From contig NZ_JADWYJ010000003.1 in assembly GCF_021354595.1 (NCBI RefSeq), positions 248,001-312,000 on the forward strand: 64,000 nt of DNA. Reading direction: 5' to 3'. How positions within the stretch are numbered: the stretch's first letter is position 1; the number at the start of each line of letters is the position of its first letter. The DNA is from Maribellus sp. CM-23 (lineage in GTDB: Bacteria > Bacteroidota > Bacteroidia > Bacteroidales > Prolixibacteraceae). Below, piece by piece: positions 1-9,729 of the stretch. Under the pieces are notes generated by a model that saw nothing but the letters and a program-made list of their open reading frames with translations, ran no database searches and was not told where the DNA came from. The position numbers and the translations under genes were made by a program.

Positions 1-398
1 TGGCTGAAAGAAACGTGAAAGTATTACGCGGTTATTTCTTTCAAAGAGAGAATGGGGAATGGGATGTCAATCACGAATTGGATGCAGTACGATCGGAATA
101 TCTCTCCCGCAATCATCAACTGAAAGATTTTGATAGTGGCATTGTGTTCTCTAAAATTCATTTAGTGGGTAATATCACTCCAATCGAAGAAATTATCCCT
201 TCGCTTGAACCCTTGCTTGAACAGCCACATAGTGCTGAAGTTTTGGATTTGATGACCCATGAACAATATTTCTGGCCTTTTTATGCTAATTATATTCCTG
301 ATCATTTCGACAGGCTCGACAGGGCTATTGGATGGGCTACAGAGCACGGCTACAAACCTGTTTTTTGGAACGACGGATTTTTTGGGGCGCCGGCATAA
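1..398 (+). CDS. C-terminal end of an unrecognised protein (cut by window start)
   Basis: The reading frame is open from the first base (codon phase at base 3) to a TAA at 396-398, so this is the last roughly 131 residues of a longer gene; the GTG at 15 is probably not a start. I do not recognise the family. The end carries a compact aromatic-rich block, LMTHEQYFWPFYANYIPD, followed by a W-x-TEHGYKPVFWNDGF motif near the C-terminus. A similar block (LMIHEQYFYRFYGKYSPD) occurs in a short relic at 20763-20906. It lies 74 bases before a GH20-like hydrolase on the same strand, so a secreted carbohydrate-active role is plausible but only inferred from neighbours. Confidence 0.6.
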   Translation, partial: AERNVKVLRGYFFQRENGEWDVNHELDAVRSEYLSRNHQLKDFDSGIVFSKIHLVGNITPIEEIIPSLEPLLEQPHSAEVLDLMTHEQYFWPFYANYIPDHFDRLDRAIGWATEHGYKPVFWNDGFFGAPA

Positions 399-472
399 AA
401 ACTTTTAAATTCACCTGCCTACATAAATAAATAACATAAAAACTGATTAATCACAAATAAAAACTAAATCAA

Positions 473-1525
473 ATGTCAAATCGCAGAAATTTTATCAAGC
501 AAATGGCTGCTGCAGGTGTTGCTAGCAGCTTACCATCTTTTCTTTTAGCGCAGCAAAACTCGCCCCAAGACAAAATATGGGCGAACCTGTTACATCTGAG
601 TTATAACATGTGGGAAGACAATGTTTCGTTGAAATACAGGGATGAAAATTATAAGTGCACTACCTGTCAGGAAGCTCGGGAGTGGGCACATCCTTACAGG
701 TCGTCCCTTACTTTTGATGATGCCGTATGGGATGCATTGTTAACTGAGATGGCGGCTGTTGGAATGAATATGGTTATCATAGATCTTGGAGATGCAGTTA
801 AATATGAAAGCCATCCTGAAATTGCTGTAAAAAATGCCTGGACAACGGAAAAGCTAAGATCAGAACTGGTTAAAATAAGAAAGTTGGGTCTGGAGCCTAT
901 CCCGAAGCTTAATTTTGCAACTACTCACGATGTGTGGATGGGGGAATATTCTCGAATGGTCTCAACGAGTAAATATTATGAGGTATGCCGCAATCTTATC
1001 GGCGAGGTAATAGAGTTATTTGATTATCCTCGTTTCTTTCACTTGGGAATGGATGAGGAGACGCCTGATTACCAAGGAAGGTTCGATCATGTTACTGTAC
1101 GTCAGAATGATCTTTGGTGGGGAGATCTCTATTTCTATTTAGGAGAAGTCGAGAAGAAGGGGGTGCGTTCGTGGATATGGTCGGATTATGCCTGGCATCA
1201 TCCTGAACGCTTTTTTAAGAAAATGCCAAAATCCGTACTTCAGAGTAACTGGTATTACGGGGCAAGCTTGGAAGAGGAAAAAACGAAAAGTTATGTGAAG
1301 CTATACAATGATTTGGAAGCGCATGGTTATGATCAGGTACCGACAGGCAGTAATCATTACAATGATGAAAACATGGAAGCAACTGTGGATTATTGTAGAA
1401 AGGTGATAGATCCTTCCAGATTGTATGGTTTTATGACAGCTGCCTGGCGGCCTACGATGTCACCTTGTCTCGACAGGCATAAAGAAGCCATCGCTCAAAT
1501 CGAGAGGGCAATGAAAAAGTTTTAA
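473..1525 (+). CDS. GH20-like glycoside hydrolase with Tat-type signal
   Basis: The 350-residue product starts with SNRRNFIKQMAAAG, an N-terminal pattern typical of twin-arginine or related export signals, with a likely cleavage near LLAQQ (residues 25-28). The remainder resembles the TIM-barrel catalytic domain of family GH20 beta-N-acetylhexosaminidases: a barrel strand with NMVIIDLGD, and an HLGMDEE motif at residues 190-196 that matches the substrate-assisted Asp-Glu pair (D194-E195). The small N-terminal GH20b domain is missing, making it shorter than classical enzymes. By family, it would release terminal N-acetylhexosamines outside the cytoplasm, which fits the NagA/NagB-like genes downstream. 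The substrate is not readable from sequence. Confidence 0.65.
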   Translation: MSNRRNFIKQMAAAGVASSLPSFLLAQQNSPQDKIWANLLHLSYNMWEDNVSLKYRDENYKCTTCQEAREWAHPYRSSLTFDDAVWDALLTEMAAVGMNMVIIDLGDAVKYESHPEIAVKNAWTTEKLRSELVKIRKLGLEPIPKLNFATTHDVWMGEYSRMVSTSKYYEVCRNLIGEVIELFDYPRFFHLGMDEETPDYQGRFDHVTVRQNDLWWGDLYFYLGEVEKKGVRSWIWSDYAWHHPERFFKKMPKSVLQSNWYYGASLEEEKTKSYVKLYNDLEAHGYDQVPTGSNHYNDENMEATVDYCRKVIDPSRLYGFMTAAWRPTMSPCLDRHKEAIAQIERAMKKF

Positions 1526-1706
1526 TCGGCAATTGTTCTAAATCACTGGTGTCCGGGGAAGATCTTTTCAGACCCCATGTTTAGACTTCACCTCTCAGTT
1601 TTCTCCCGGGCATCAGTGATTGCTGGTAAGAAAAGAATGCTTTTTTGTCGTTGCAGATAAGATATTCTTTGCTTAAAAATAATAATATAAAAAATTCTGA
1701 AAAATA

Positions 1707-3074
1707 ATGAAAGCAACTACTGTTCGTGTTATTGGCGTATTTCTTTTGATGGTTTTAACTTCCGGATATTTGTTTGCTCAGGAGGGTGACGAAAAAGTTC
1801 ATTACCGCCAGATTTCAGTCGAAGATTATAAAGATAAGATAGAGGGAGCCTGGCTGGGGCAGGCCATTGCTGCCATGTGGGGCTTCCCCACCGAGAGCAA
1901 ATGGCAGGGGGAGATTGTTCCTTTCGACCTGTAGGATTGGTACCGCCAAATAACGCCGGCTGAATCTGTTCCTGCGGGTGTTACGGAGCAGGAAAGAAGA
2001 AAAATACCGCCGTCGGCCATCTCCGAAAAAGCTGCATCGATGAAGGATCCTCGGGAGCGAAAAAAATTTCTGATGCAATACTTTAACAACAAAAACAATT
2101 ACGAGAAATGGACGCCCAGGGAAATGGGGGATCAGGACGACATTTACATGGAGTTTATGTTTTTAAGTTCAATCACCAGGCATGGTCTTGATATAACATC
2201 GGCTCAGTTTGCCGAAGACTGGCTTAAATATTTAAACCCTAATCGCATATGGGGAGCCAACAAAGGAGCCTATAACAATTTCAGAAAAGGAATATGGCCT
2301 CCGGAATCGGGAAGTCCCCGCTTTAATGAATACTGGGATGGCATTGACTTTCAGATTGAATCTGATCTGTTTGGCCTTATAAGCCCGGGAATGCCGGTAA
2401 TAAGCAATGCCTGGTGCGATAAGGTGGGCCATTTAATGAATTATGGCGATGGTGTTTATACGGGTATGGCCGTGGCTGCCATGTACACCGAAGCTTTTTT
2501 CGAAAGCAACCCGCGCAAACTGGCTGAATACAGCTTAAAAGCAATACCTGCCGAGAGTGGTTATGCAAAAATGGTTCGTGATGTGCTCTATTTTCATCAA
2601 ATGTATCCCAACTGGCAGGATGCCTGGAAAGAACTGGAAAAAAAATGGGGAGTTAAAGACGGAAAACTTGTTTCGCCGATCGATGTAAAAATAAACGGAG
2701 CCTATATCTATATGGGGCTTTTGTATGGTGAAGGTGATTTCTGGAAGAGCATGAATATTTCGATGCGTTGTGGAAGGGATAGCGATTGTAATCCGTCGAA
2801 TGCGGCAGGCATTATCGGAACCATTATCGGGATGAAGAACATTCCTCCGAAATGGGCTGTAGTCAGAAATTTACCCATCGAAAACAGGGCAATCAATGTT
2901 ATCTACCCCAATCCTATCAAGTGGGATCAGATTTTGAACAGTACCGTTGAAGTGGGCAAATGGAACATCATACAAAATGGCGGATACCTGGAAAACGGCG
3001 TTTTTTACATTCCGTCTCAGTCTCCGGTACCAACACCGCTTGAGCGAAACATTTGGACAGGAAGCAGCAAGTAG
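1707..3074 (+). pseudogene. ADP-ribosylglycohydrolase family gene interrupted by an in-frame stop
   Basis: Two open segments (1707-1934, 75 codons with a signal peptide ending at LFAQ; and from about 2040 to 3074) lie in the same frame and are separated only by one TAG at 1932-1934 (…FDL-stop-DWYRQ…). The translation between the stop and the next ATG at 2040 stays protein-like, so this is a nonsense mutation rather than a frameshift; CAG to TAG would explain it. The first part holds the GAWLGQ motif and the second the QDDIYMEF and CGRDSDCNPSNA motifs that bind the dinuclear metal site in the ADP-ribosylglycohydrolase (DraG/ARH) fold. The protein would be about 455 residues and exported. The ATG at 2040 could allow reinitiation, but that product lacks the signal and the first motif. 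Sequencing error is the main alternative. Confidence 0.75.
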
Positions 3075-4192
3075 AATTTTACACTAAACGAATTGTTTTT
3101 CAGGTAATCAATGTAGGTTGAAATCGTATTGCGATGGTAAGTATTTAATTATGTTGGGTAAGAATTTGCGGGCAGTTGTATTGTACTTCAAGTCGGGGTG
3201 TGTCTGCTCTTGAGTTTACAGGCGAAAGAGTAGTCCTGATATACAAGAAATGCTGTAATTTGAATTATTGTTTTAGTCGCTAAAGCAAAACTTGTTGCTC
3301 AGATATTTTCCTGGCGATAGCGAGAGTGTCATTGATATACAGATATGGACTGTAGTGCTTGCAAGCCGCTGATAGTTATTGTTGGAGGTAAAATATTATG
3401 TAAATGGGCATTCTCCAATCTTGAGACTGTTATCGGGAAGCAGTTGATGAATTACAATCAACTAGGAATGCGGTGAGGAACCTTTTTTTCTTCTGTTTAT
3501 GTCATGAAACTTGCAGTAATAAAGTGGGAAACAATTAGCAGTGATCTATTTCCATTTTATGAAGAATAGTTATAGTGCCATTGAGGTTGACGGGACATGT
3601 TTGACTTCACTTTTTGAAATGTTATTCCTGTCTCAGTTGTAAGCTCGGTAATATCTGCTATGATAGTTCGTCTTGGCTGGTAAGACTTGTTTGTTCTGCT
3701 ACTAAAATCGCCGTCCTTGAAAGGGTAATGATTTTCGGAAAGTGATTCTTGGGGCTTTAAATGTGGTAATCTTATGATTGTCTGTATCTTTTTTTGATTC
3801 GAAAATGTTCGCTGGTTATTGGCCTGTTATTGAGCGTGTTGTTTGTGTCTCTCTAGTCTGTTGTTGATTGTTTTTGTGGTCGAAACGTATCATATTTTTA
3901 ATGCTGCCTGTTTGTTTGTGTTTGTTTATGATTATATTTGTTTGCTATAATCAAAATTGAAGACAGAGAAGAATTGTTTATTTCCTGAGTGTTGTAGCAA
4001 ACGGAGGGGAAAGAATTTATTACAGAACAGGTGGATTGAGAGTTCTTGTAGGGGAGATTGCATCAATTGTTTAGTCAATATTAAAAGAAAAATTTGTCTG
4101 AATATTATAGGATGTTTTCTGGTAGTGGGGGCGAGACTTTAATAGTATTTCTGGAAGTTTGACAAGAGAAAAGGGATTTTCAAAATTCAGTC
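3075..4192. other. 1.1 kb without a convincing gene
   Basis: I see no gene here. The stretch is strongly T/G-rich on the + strand (especially 3600-3950), so the minus strand has few stops. An 89-codon minus-strand frame around 3560-3830 lacks a start codon and ends in a low-complexity polar run, and a 61-codon + frame at 3957-4142 is Cys/Lys-rich without family resemblance. A small inverted repeat (AGTTGAT ... ATCAACT) lies near 3440-3465. It may be decayed coding sequence or a long leader of the kelch gene. Confidence 0.5.
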
Positions 4193-5179
4193 GTGTTAAG
4201 AGCAAAATTAAATAACATGGAATTAGTGGGCGGAAATCATAAGGATTCAAAAAATCAGTTTCAAATTATTGTTGCAGAAGGAGTATCTCTTCCGGTTGAA
4301 TATGTCCGGGCCGGACATGTTGGAGGTGTGCTTAACGGTGATGTGTTTATTGCGGGTGGAACCAACTGGAGTAATGATAAAACTACCAAACACTGGTTGA
4401 AGAGCATGATTGTGCATAAGGATAGAAAATGGATCGAAGGACCTGATTTGCCAAAGGCATTGGCCTATGCGATGTACGGCCATGATGCTACTGGATTTTA
4501 TTTGGCAGGCGGGACGAGTGACGGGAGCTATGGGGAAAAGGAAGTTTATTGGTTGAGCTCTCTGGGTATGGAAGGTGCATGGAAGTCGTTGCCGCATTTA
4601 CCGGAAGGTGTGATGTATGGTGCTGGGGTGATCTTTGATAATAAGTTTTATGTCGCCTGTGGTTCTACAGGAAATCAGTCTGTAAACAACATGTGGTGCC
4701 TGGATCTTAATCATAATGATCGAGGATGGAAAGAATGTAACTCTGTTCCAGGCGTCGGAAGGATATTGCCTGCTTTGGTTGCCTGTGGAAAATATTTGTA
4801 TTTGATTGGGGGACTTGGGGGAAGTTCTCCGGCGACTCCTCTTAATGATTTATATCGCTACTGTGCGGATGAGGACAAATGGGAGAGATTGCCCGATTTG
4901 CCTTTAGAGGGGTATGCCTGGGCGAGTAAGCAAATAGATGATGATCGTATTCTATTAACGGGAAGAGCAGATGGAACTATACATGATGGCATTTGGATTG
5001 TCAATCTGAAAGATTCTTCTGTGACGAAAACGGGGCGTTTGCTTAGCCCTTCGACTACTGCTCCACTAATAAAAGTTGCAGATACAATTTTTTGGATGAT
5101 TGGAGGAGAGCCCGACTCAAATAAAAACCGAACAGAAAAGATTTCAGTTATTGAGGTAAAATCAATAAAGGAAGTATAG
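4193..5179 (+). CDS. Kelch-repeat protein, N-acetylneuraminate epimerase (NanM)-like
   Basis: The 328-residue product is built of kelch blades: repeated FIAGGT, FYLAGGT, FYVACGS, LYLIGGL, and W...MIGG segments with W-x-x-LPDLP or LPxLP turns, giving about six beta-propeller blades. Bacteroidetes proteins of this kind are annotated as cyclically permuted sialate mutarotases related to NanM, which interconvert sialic acid anomers. The context supports a sialic-acid-type role: a sialidase-family gene follows 48 bases later and a NanA-family lyase lies downstream. The GTG at 4193 is the longest start; ATG at 4217 (MELVGG) is as likely. No signal peptide is visible from either, although relatives such as E. 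coli NanM are periplasmic, so the upstream end may be damaged or the protein cytoplasmic. Confidence 0.65.
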   Translation: MLRAKLNNMELVGGNHKDSKNQFQIIVAEGVSLPVEYVRAGHVGGVLNGDVFIAGGTNWSNDKTTKHWLKSMIVHKDRKWIEGPDLPKALAYAMYGHDATGFYLAGGTSDGSYGEKEVYWLSSLGMEGAWKSLPHLPEGVMYGAGVIFDNKFYVACGSTGNQSVNNMWCLDLNHNDRGWKECNSVPGVGRILPALVACGKYLYLIGGLGGSSPATPLNDLYRYCADEDKWERLPDLPLEGYAWASKQIDDDRILLTGRADGTIHDGIWIVNLKDSSVTKTGRLLSPSTTAPLIKVADTIFWMIGGEPDSNKNRTEKISVIEVKSIKEV

Positions 5180-5227
5180 TGAGTTGCTGGTATAAAGAGT
5201 TTGTACGAATAGTAAAAGTGGACAATT

Positions 5228-6382
5228 ATGAAAAGCAGCAGTATCTTGAGATTTGATCTGTCGAGAAATACATTGTTTATTATTTCTGCGCTTTTGTTTG
5301 TGCTAGCTTGCTCTAATGAAGTAAAAAAAGTTACAGACATCCCGGAACCAAAGACGGTGCTGAAATTATCGCCTTCTGAAAACAACCCCCGTAACAGCGA
5401 AGGCGATTTTGTAACTCTAAAAGACGGACGAATTCTATATGTATATAGCCGGTACACCGGAGATTCTTCAAGTGACGATGCCCCTGCATTTTTAGCCGGA
5501 CGATATTCAGTTGATGGAGGTAAAACATGGACCAGTGAGGATAAAATGATTATTCCTAATGAAGGCGAAATGAATGTAATGTCGGTTTCGCTGTTGCGCT
5601 TACAAAACGGAGAAATTGCACTGTTTTACCTTCGGAAGAATTCAGCTGAAGATTGCATTCCGATGATGCGTATCTCCAGGGATGAGGCAAAAACCTGGAG
5701 CGAGCCTGTTCCCTGTATTGCCGACAGGAAAGGTTATTTCGTACTAAATAACGACCGTGTTATTCAGCTTAAAGATGGGAGATTAATTATGCCTGTGGCT
5801 TTGCACAATACGCCTGAAGGGAAGTGGAATAGTCAAGGCGATTTATTCAGCTATTATTCTGACGATAATGGCATCTCATGGTATTCCAGCACAAAAGTGC
5901 CAAATGCCACCGACATCATCACGCAGGAGCCTGGGCTGATTGAATTAAAAGACGGGCGGCTAATGATGTACATCCGGGCAACCGGTGGATTTCAGCAATT
6001 GTCTTTTTCTTCCGATAGAGGAGAAACCTGGAGTCATATTGAAACAAGCAATATTCCTTCACCTTTGTCTCCTGCTACTATCGAAAGAATACCTGCGACG
6101 GGGGATTTGTTGCTAGTGTGGAATAATAACGGTGGTTCGAATCCGGAAATAAAAGGACAAAGAACCCCGCTGACAACAGCAATCTCGAAAGACGAGGGAA
6201 AAACATGGGATTATATTAAAAATATTGATACCGATCCGGATGGTTGGTACTGTTATACTACTATTCATTTTGTGGATGACCAACATATTTTATTGAGCAA
6301 TTGTGCCGGAAGCAGTTCTCAGGGAACAGGATTGTCAGTGACAGAGCTTACGCTCATGGATAAGTTGTGGTTATATAATTGA
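5228..6382 (+). CDS. Sialidase-family (BNR/Asp-box) lipoprotein
   Basis: The 384-residue product begins with a lipoprotein signal whose lipobox is LFVLAC (about residues 23-28). The body shows at least five Asp boxes of the S-x-D-x-G-x-T-W type (SVDGGKTW, SRDEAKTW, SDDNGISW, SSDRGETW, SKDEGKTW), the hallmark of six-bladed sialidase/BNR propellers. An R-N-S-E-G segment near residue 58 and several NG(E/R)(I/L) strands match the sialidase-like families common in Bacteroidetes and Planctomycetes. The classical FRIP motif of GH33 is not seen, so true sialidase activity is uncertain; it could cleave another acidic sugar. It sits between a NanM-like kelch gene and an FG-GAP gene with short spacers, probably one operon and surface-anchored. 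Confidence 0.75.
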   Translation: MKSSSILRFDLSRNTLFIISALLFVLACSNEVKKVTDIPEPKTVLKLSPSENNPRNSEGDFVTLKDGRILYVYSRYTGDSSSDDAPAFLAGRYSVDGGKTWTSEDKMIIPNEGEMNVMSVSLLRLQNGEIALFYLRKNSAEDCIPMMRISRDEAKTWSEPVPCIADRKGYFVLNNDRVIQLKDGRLIMPVALHNTPEGKWNSQGDLFSYYSDDNGISWYSSTKVPNATDIITQEPGLIELKDGRLMMYIRATGGFQQLSFSSDRGETWSHIETSNIPSPLSPATIERIPATGDLLLVWNNNGGSNPEIKGQRTPLTTAISKDEGKTWDYIKNIDTDPDGWYCYTTIHFVDDQHILLSNCAGSSSQGTGLSVTELTLMDKLWLYN

Positions 6383-6418
6383 ATGTTGAATGCGTAAAAT
6401 ATTTAAACATATAAAGCG

Positions 6419-9208
6419 ATGACAATTAGAGTGATATGTTTTTCTTTCATGCTGATTATGCTAAGTCCTTATGGGATGGCACAGGAGTGGATTGAAGATT
6501 CGTTTGAGGATTTTGCTGATGGAAAATTAGATGCTTCAGGAAATAATATATATGTCAGTTTTGATGGCAAAGTAAGAACGATTCATCGGTTTGACTACAA
6601 TGATGATGGATTTATAGATTTGCTTTTTTGCAATACGCATGACCAGGTGGATAATCTGCCGTCAACGCTGGCTGATGTTATGCCCGACCGGACAGTGGTC
6701 GAATCAGATATTGCTTATCCTGGCACTCTGCAAGTGAGGTCGAGCGACTTGAATAAAGATGGTTATGTTGACCTGGTTTTTGTTCCGAATTTTAACGGTA
6801 TTCAAGGGACGCGTAATTTCGTTTCAATTATATACGGGGGGAAAGATGGCTGGCCGGTTACCCGTACAACAGGCCATTTACCTGGAAATCTGATCAACGA
6901 ACTTGCGATTGCCGATTTAAACGGTGATCAATGGCCCGATATTGTGACATTGAACAGTGCGGCCTGGATTGTTGGTCAGCCTTCAGGTAGAATCGTCAGG
7001 ATTTATTGGGGCAGTGAACGAGGTTTCGTCAATAAACGGTTTCGTGATTTGGGAATTGCTTCAGCTAAAAGTATAGCTTCCGGCGATTATGACGGGAATG
7101 GAAGAGATGATGTCGCAGTATTGGGAGCGGATTCTACCATTACAATTCTATGGGGTTCATCTCTCAAAACAGATAAGGATAGTATCGAAACCTCAAGCTT
7201 GTCTTGTCCTGTTGGGAAAGATGGGTTAACCATTGTTGCGGGGGATGTTAATAACGACAATAATGCCGATTTGGTTGTGGGAACAAGTCGCGATTCAATC
7301 TACATAGTTCCTTCATCGGACAACCGTTCATGGGGGCAAATTCAGGAAGTAAACGCAGTTAAAGCATCGAATATAGCGATTGCGGATGTCGATGCTGACG
7401 GGCAAAATGATATTGTTTTAAGTTACTTCGAGCAACGGATTGGTCCTGCCGGTGAATATGGTGGCGCCGGTGAATCATCAGGGAAAGCCGCTCATATATT
7501 ATGGGGGCAAAAGAAGGGATTTTCGGCTGATGATATGACTACCCTACCAGCGGAATATATTAGCGCGACGGCAGTCGGCGATTACGACGGTGACGGAAAA
7601 CGCGATATTGCAATTGCGATCAACAGGGATCGCTTGACTTTTATTACCAACTCGGTCATCTACTACGGAAAAGGTGGACGAGAATTTGAAAAAGGAGCGA
7701 ATGATATAAGTACGAGCGGAGCGATGTATGCCTATGCTATTTCTGATCAAAAAAACAACAAGGATTTGATCGTTTTTTGCAATAGCAAAGAAGGTACTGT
7801 TCGTGAAGCTGTCCCTGCATCCATCTATTGGGGCGGTACTGACGGGTTCAGCGCACAAAAGCGAACTGAAATTTTCATGAGTAGTTCTTACGAATCAACT
7901 GTTGCTGATTTTAATGCTGATGGTTTTACCGATATGATCATCCTTGGAGCGAAGCATCATGGACACAAGGACGACCCATGGGGAGGTGCCAACATTTTCT
8001 GGGGAAGTTCAAAGGGAATGGATTTTAGCAAGGAAGGACGCTCCATTTTGTCTGAAGACTTTATCGCCTCCAGCAATACCGCTGATCTCAACAAAGACGG
8101 TTATCTCGACCTGGTGCTCGGTGCATTTAACATGGGAGGTCTTAAAACCACCGTGATCATTTATTATGGAGGTAAAGATGGATACACCCGTGAAAATCGG
8201 GTCGAAATTCCATGTCCTGGCAGATCGACTGGTATTCAGTTGGCCGATTACAATAACGATGAATGGCTGGATATCGCTGTGAATGTTTATGGCGAGTCTA
8301 TGGTGCGTATTTTCTACGGAAGAAAATCGGGATTTGATTTTGAAAGCCGGAAGGAAATAGATGTGCCGAGCCCGATCGATTTAAATACGGCAGACCTTAA
8401 TAGCGACGGATGGTTAGACCTGGTTGCATGTTCGTATAGTGATGTTGCAAACAACAATCATTTCGACATGGGGACTTATATTTTCTGGGGAAACAGTGCC
8501 GGATTCAATCATGCAAATGCACAATGGTTGCCGGGCTTTGCCGGCCTGGGGCCTGTTATTGCTGATTTCGACGATGATAATTATCTCGATATTTTCCTTC
8601 CCCATTACCACGGGGAGCTTGTTCGGGATAACCTGCCTTGCTATCTGTACTGGGGAAGTAGCACTGGTTATAATGAAACCAACCGGTCAGTCTTGTTCAA
8701 TAATTCTGCAGCACAAGGGATGGCTGCCGACTACAACAACGACGGGAAAATCGACATCGCTGTGGCAAACCACACGGCACTCGGGAGTCATAATGCCAGC
8801 TCGAAAGTTTTTTACAATGATGGAAACCGGTTTAAAAATTCCATTGTTACCGAGTTGCCCACCAGTGGCCCTCACTGGTCGCAAAATACCGATATGGGAA
8901 ATTTGTACAACCGGAAATGGTCACAAACATATGAATCATCAGTTTTTCAGTGGAATAAAAGCAGAAGCTCCGGTATTTTGAGCCGTATCGCAGACATCAC
9001 GAAAGGGACAAAACTGAGTTTTGAGGTCCGTTCTGCAGCCAACAAAAAAGAGCTCGCCGGGAAAGACTGGACGAGAGTGGCAGACTCGGGACAATTTACG
9101 GTAAATCCCGATCATCGGTTTATGCAGTACAGAGCTGTGTTTATCTCCGACAATGGAGATAGGTATCCCATGTTAGATAAAGTTGCTATCAGCTTAGAAC
9201 GAAAATAA
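6419..9208 (+). CDS. Secreted FG-GAP/VCBS repeat protein
   Basis: The 929-residue product has a signal peptide (hydrophobic stretch ending GMAQ, residues 1-22) and about thirteen calcium-binding-like FG-GAP/VCBS repeats with the pattern (A/G)D(L/Y/F)NxDGxxDLV, for example ADLNKDGYVDLV, GDYDGDGKRDIA and ADFNADGFTDMI, spread from residue 60 to 800. Many repeats also contain a YWG or FWG-S strand. Such integrin-alpha-like propellers bind ligands or scaffold catalytic domains; no catalytic domain is visible. The last 110 residues form a separate all-beta region without repeats. It is in line with the flanking genes (36 bases after the sialidase gene, 25 bases before the next), so a role at the cell surface in recognising the same glycan is likely. 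Confidence 0.8.
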   Translation: MTIRVICFSFMLIMLSPYGMAQEWIEDSFEDFADGKLDASGNNIYVSFDGKVRTIHRFDYNDDGFIDLLFCNTHDQVDNLPSTLADVMPDRTVVESDIAYPGTLQVRSSDLNKDGYVDLVFVPNFNGIQGTRNFVSIIYGGKDGWPVTRTTGHLPGNLINELAIADLNGDQWPDIVTLNSAAWIVGQPSGRIVRIYWGSERGFVNKRFRDLGIASAKSIASGDYDGNGRDDVAVLGADSTITILWGSSLKTDKDSIETSSLSCPVGKDGLTIVAGDVNNDNNADLVVGTSRDSIYIVPSSDNRSWGQIQEVNAVKASNIAIADVDADGQNDIVLSYFEQRIGPAGEYGGAGESSGKAAHILWGQKKGFSADDMTTLPAEYISATAVGDYDGDGKRDIAIAINRDRLTFITNSVIYYGKGGREFEKGANDISTSGAMYAYAISDQKNNKDLIVFCNSKEGTVREAVPASIYWGGTDGFSAQKRTEIFMSSSYESTVADFNADGFTDMIILGAKHHGHKDDPWGGANIFWGSSKGMDFSKEGRSILSEDFIASSNTADLNKDGYLDLVLGAFNMGGLKTTVIIYYGGKDGYTRENRVEIPCPGRSTGIQLADYNNDEWLDIAVNVYGESMVRIFYGRKSGFDFESRKEIDVPSPIDLNTADLNSDGWLDLVACSYSDVANNNHFDMGTYIFWGNSAGFNHANAQWLPGFAGLGPVIADFDDDNYLDIFLPHYHGELVRDNLPCYLYWGSSTGYNETNRSVLFNNSAAQGMAADYNNDGKIDIAVANHTALGSHNASSKVFYNDGNRFKNSIVTELPTSGPHWSQNTDMGNLYNRKWSQTYESSVFQWNKSRSSGILSRIADITKGTKLSFEVRSAANKKELAGKDWTRVADSGQFTVNPDHRFMQYRAVFISDNGDRYPMLDKVAISLERK

Positions 9209-9233
9209 TTATTCAGAATAATATTACAGAACT

Positions 9234-9710
9234 ATGAGTCAGGAATCACCATCAAGAAAAATGATGACGCGCAAAGCCTCCGACAACAAATACTTACACA
9301 AGGATTTCCATTTATCAATGAATATTTTATTGAAATACATTTACGAAAACTATGGAACAGACCAAATGATAAGGTATTTGAAACAGTATACCGAAGCTTA
9401 TCTTGGATCATTGAACAAAAAAATGAAAACAGGCGATATAAATTCGCTTGCAGAGTATCTCACCGATATTTACCAAAAAGAGGATTGGCCTGTCGATATC
9501 CATGTTACCGGGGAGAAAATTATAATCGAACAGAAGACATGTCCAGGTATCTCTCAAATAAAGGCCAAGGGTGAAACGCCATGTCCGCATTACATTGAAA
9601 CCTACAATACGGTTTACAACACTTTGTGTCAAAATACACCATTTGTCTATAAAATAGAGTTTTTTGATGAGGAGACGGGTGCCTGTAAACAAATATTTGA
9701 ACGCAAGTGA
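9234..9710 (+). CDS. Small cysteine-containing protein, possible ATC-hydrolase-like fold (paralogue 1)
   Basis: This 158-residue cytoplasmic-looking protein has no signal or membrane segment. A helical N-terminal half (residues 20-80) is followed by a strand-rich half with KTCPGI and TPCPHYIETYNTVY. The Cys-Pro pairs and the later Tyr block line up with those of the next gene (KCPSKG ... CDHCPALY), so the two are diverged paralogues. Bacteroidetes proteins of this look are sometimes annotated as L-2-amino-thiazoline-4-carboxylate hydrolases; I regard that as a weak fold hint. The gene starts 25 bases after the FG-GAP gene and 19 bases before its partner, and both precede a NanA-family lyase, suggesting one transcript and perhaps a heteromeric pair. 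Confidence 0.55.
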   Translation: MSQESPSRKMMTRKASDNKYLHKDFHLSMNILLKYIYENYGTDQMIRYLKQYTEAYLGSLNKKMKTGDINSLAEYLTDIYQKEDWPVDIHVTGEKIIIEQKTCPGISQIKAKGETPCPHYIETYNTVYNTLCQNTPFVYKIEFFDEETGACKQIFERK

Positions 9711-9729
9711 AAATTTAAAAAGAACGAAA

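Noticed and set aside
3560-3830. Minus-strand open stretch of about 89 codons
   Set aside because: No start codon near its beginning, and the T/G skew of the + strand makes long minus-strand frames likely by chance.
3957-4142. 61-codon + strand frame
   Set aside because: No ribosome-binding site or family resemblance; Cys/Lys-rich composition looks random.
8424-8981. 185-codon frame inside the FG-GAP gene
   Set aside because: It is an alternative frame of a repeat-rich gene; the main frame has clear repeats and a signal peptide.
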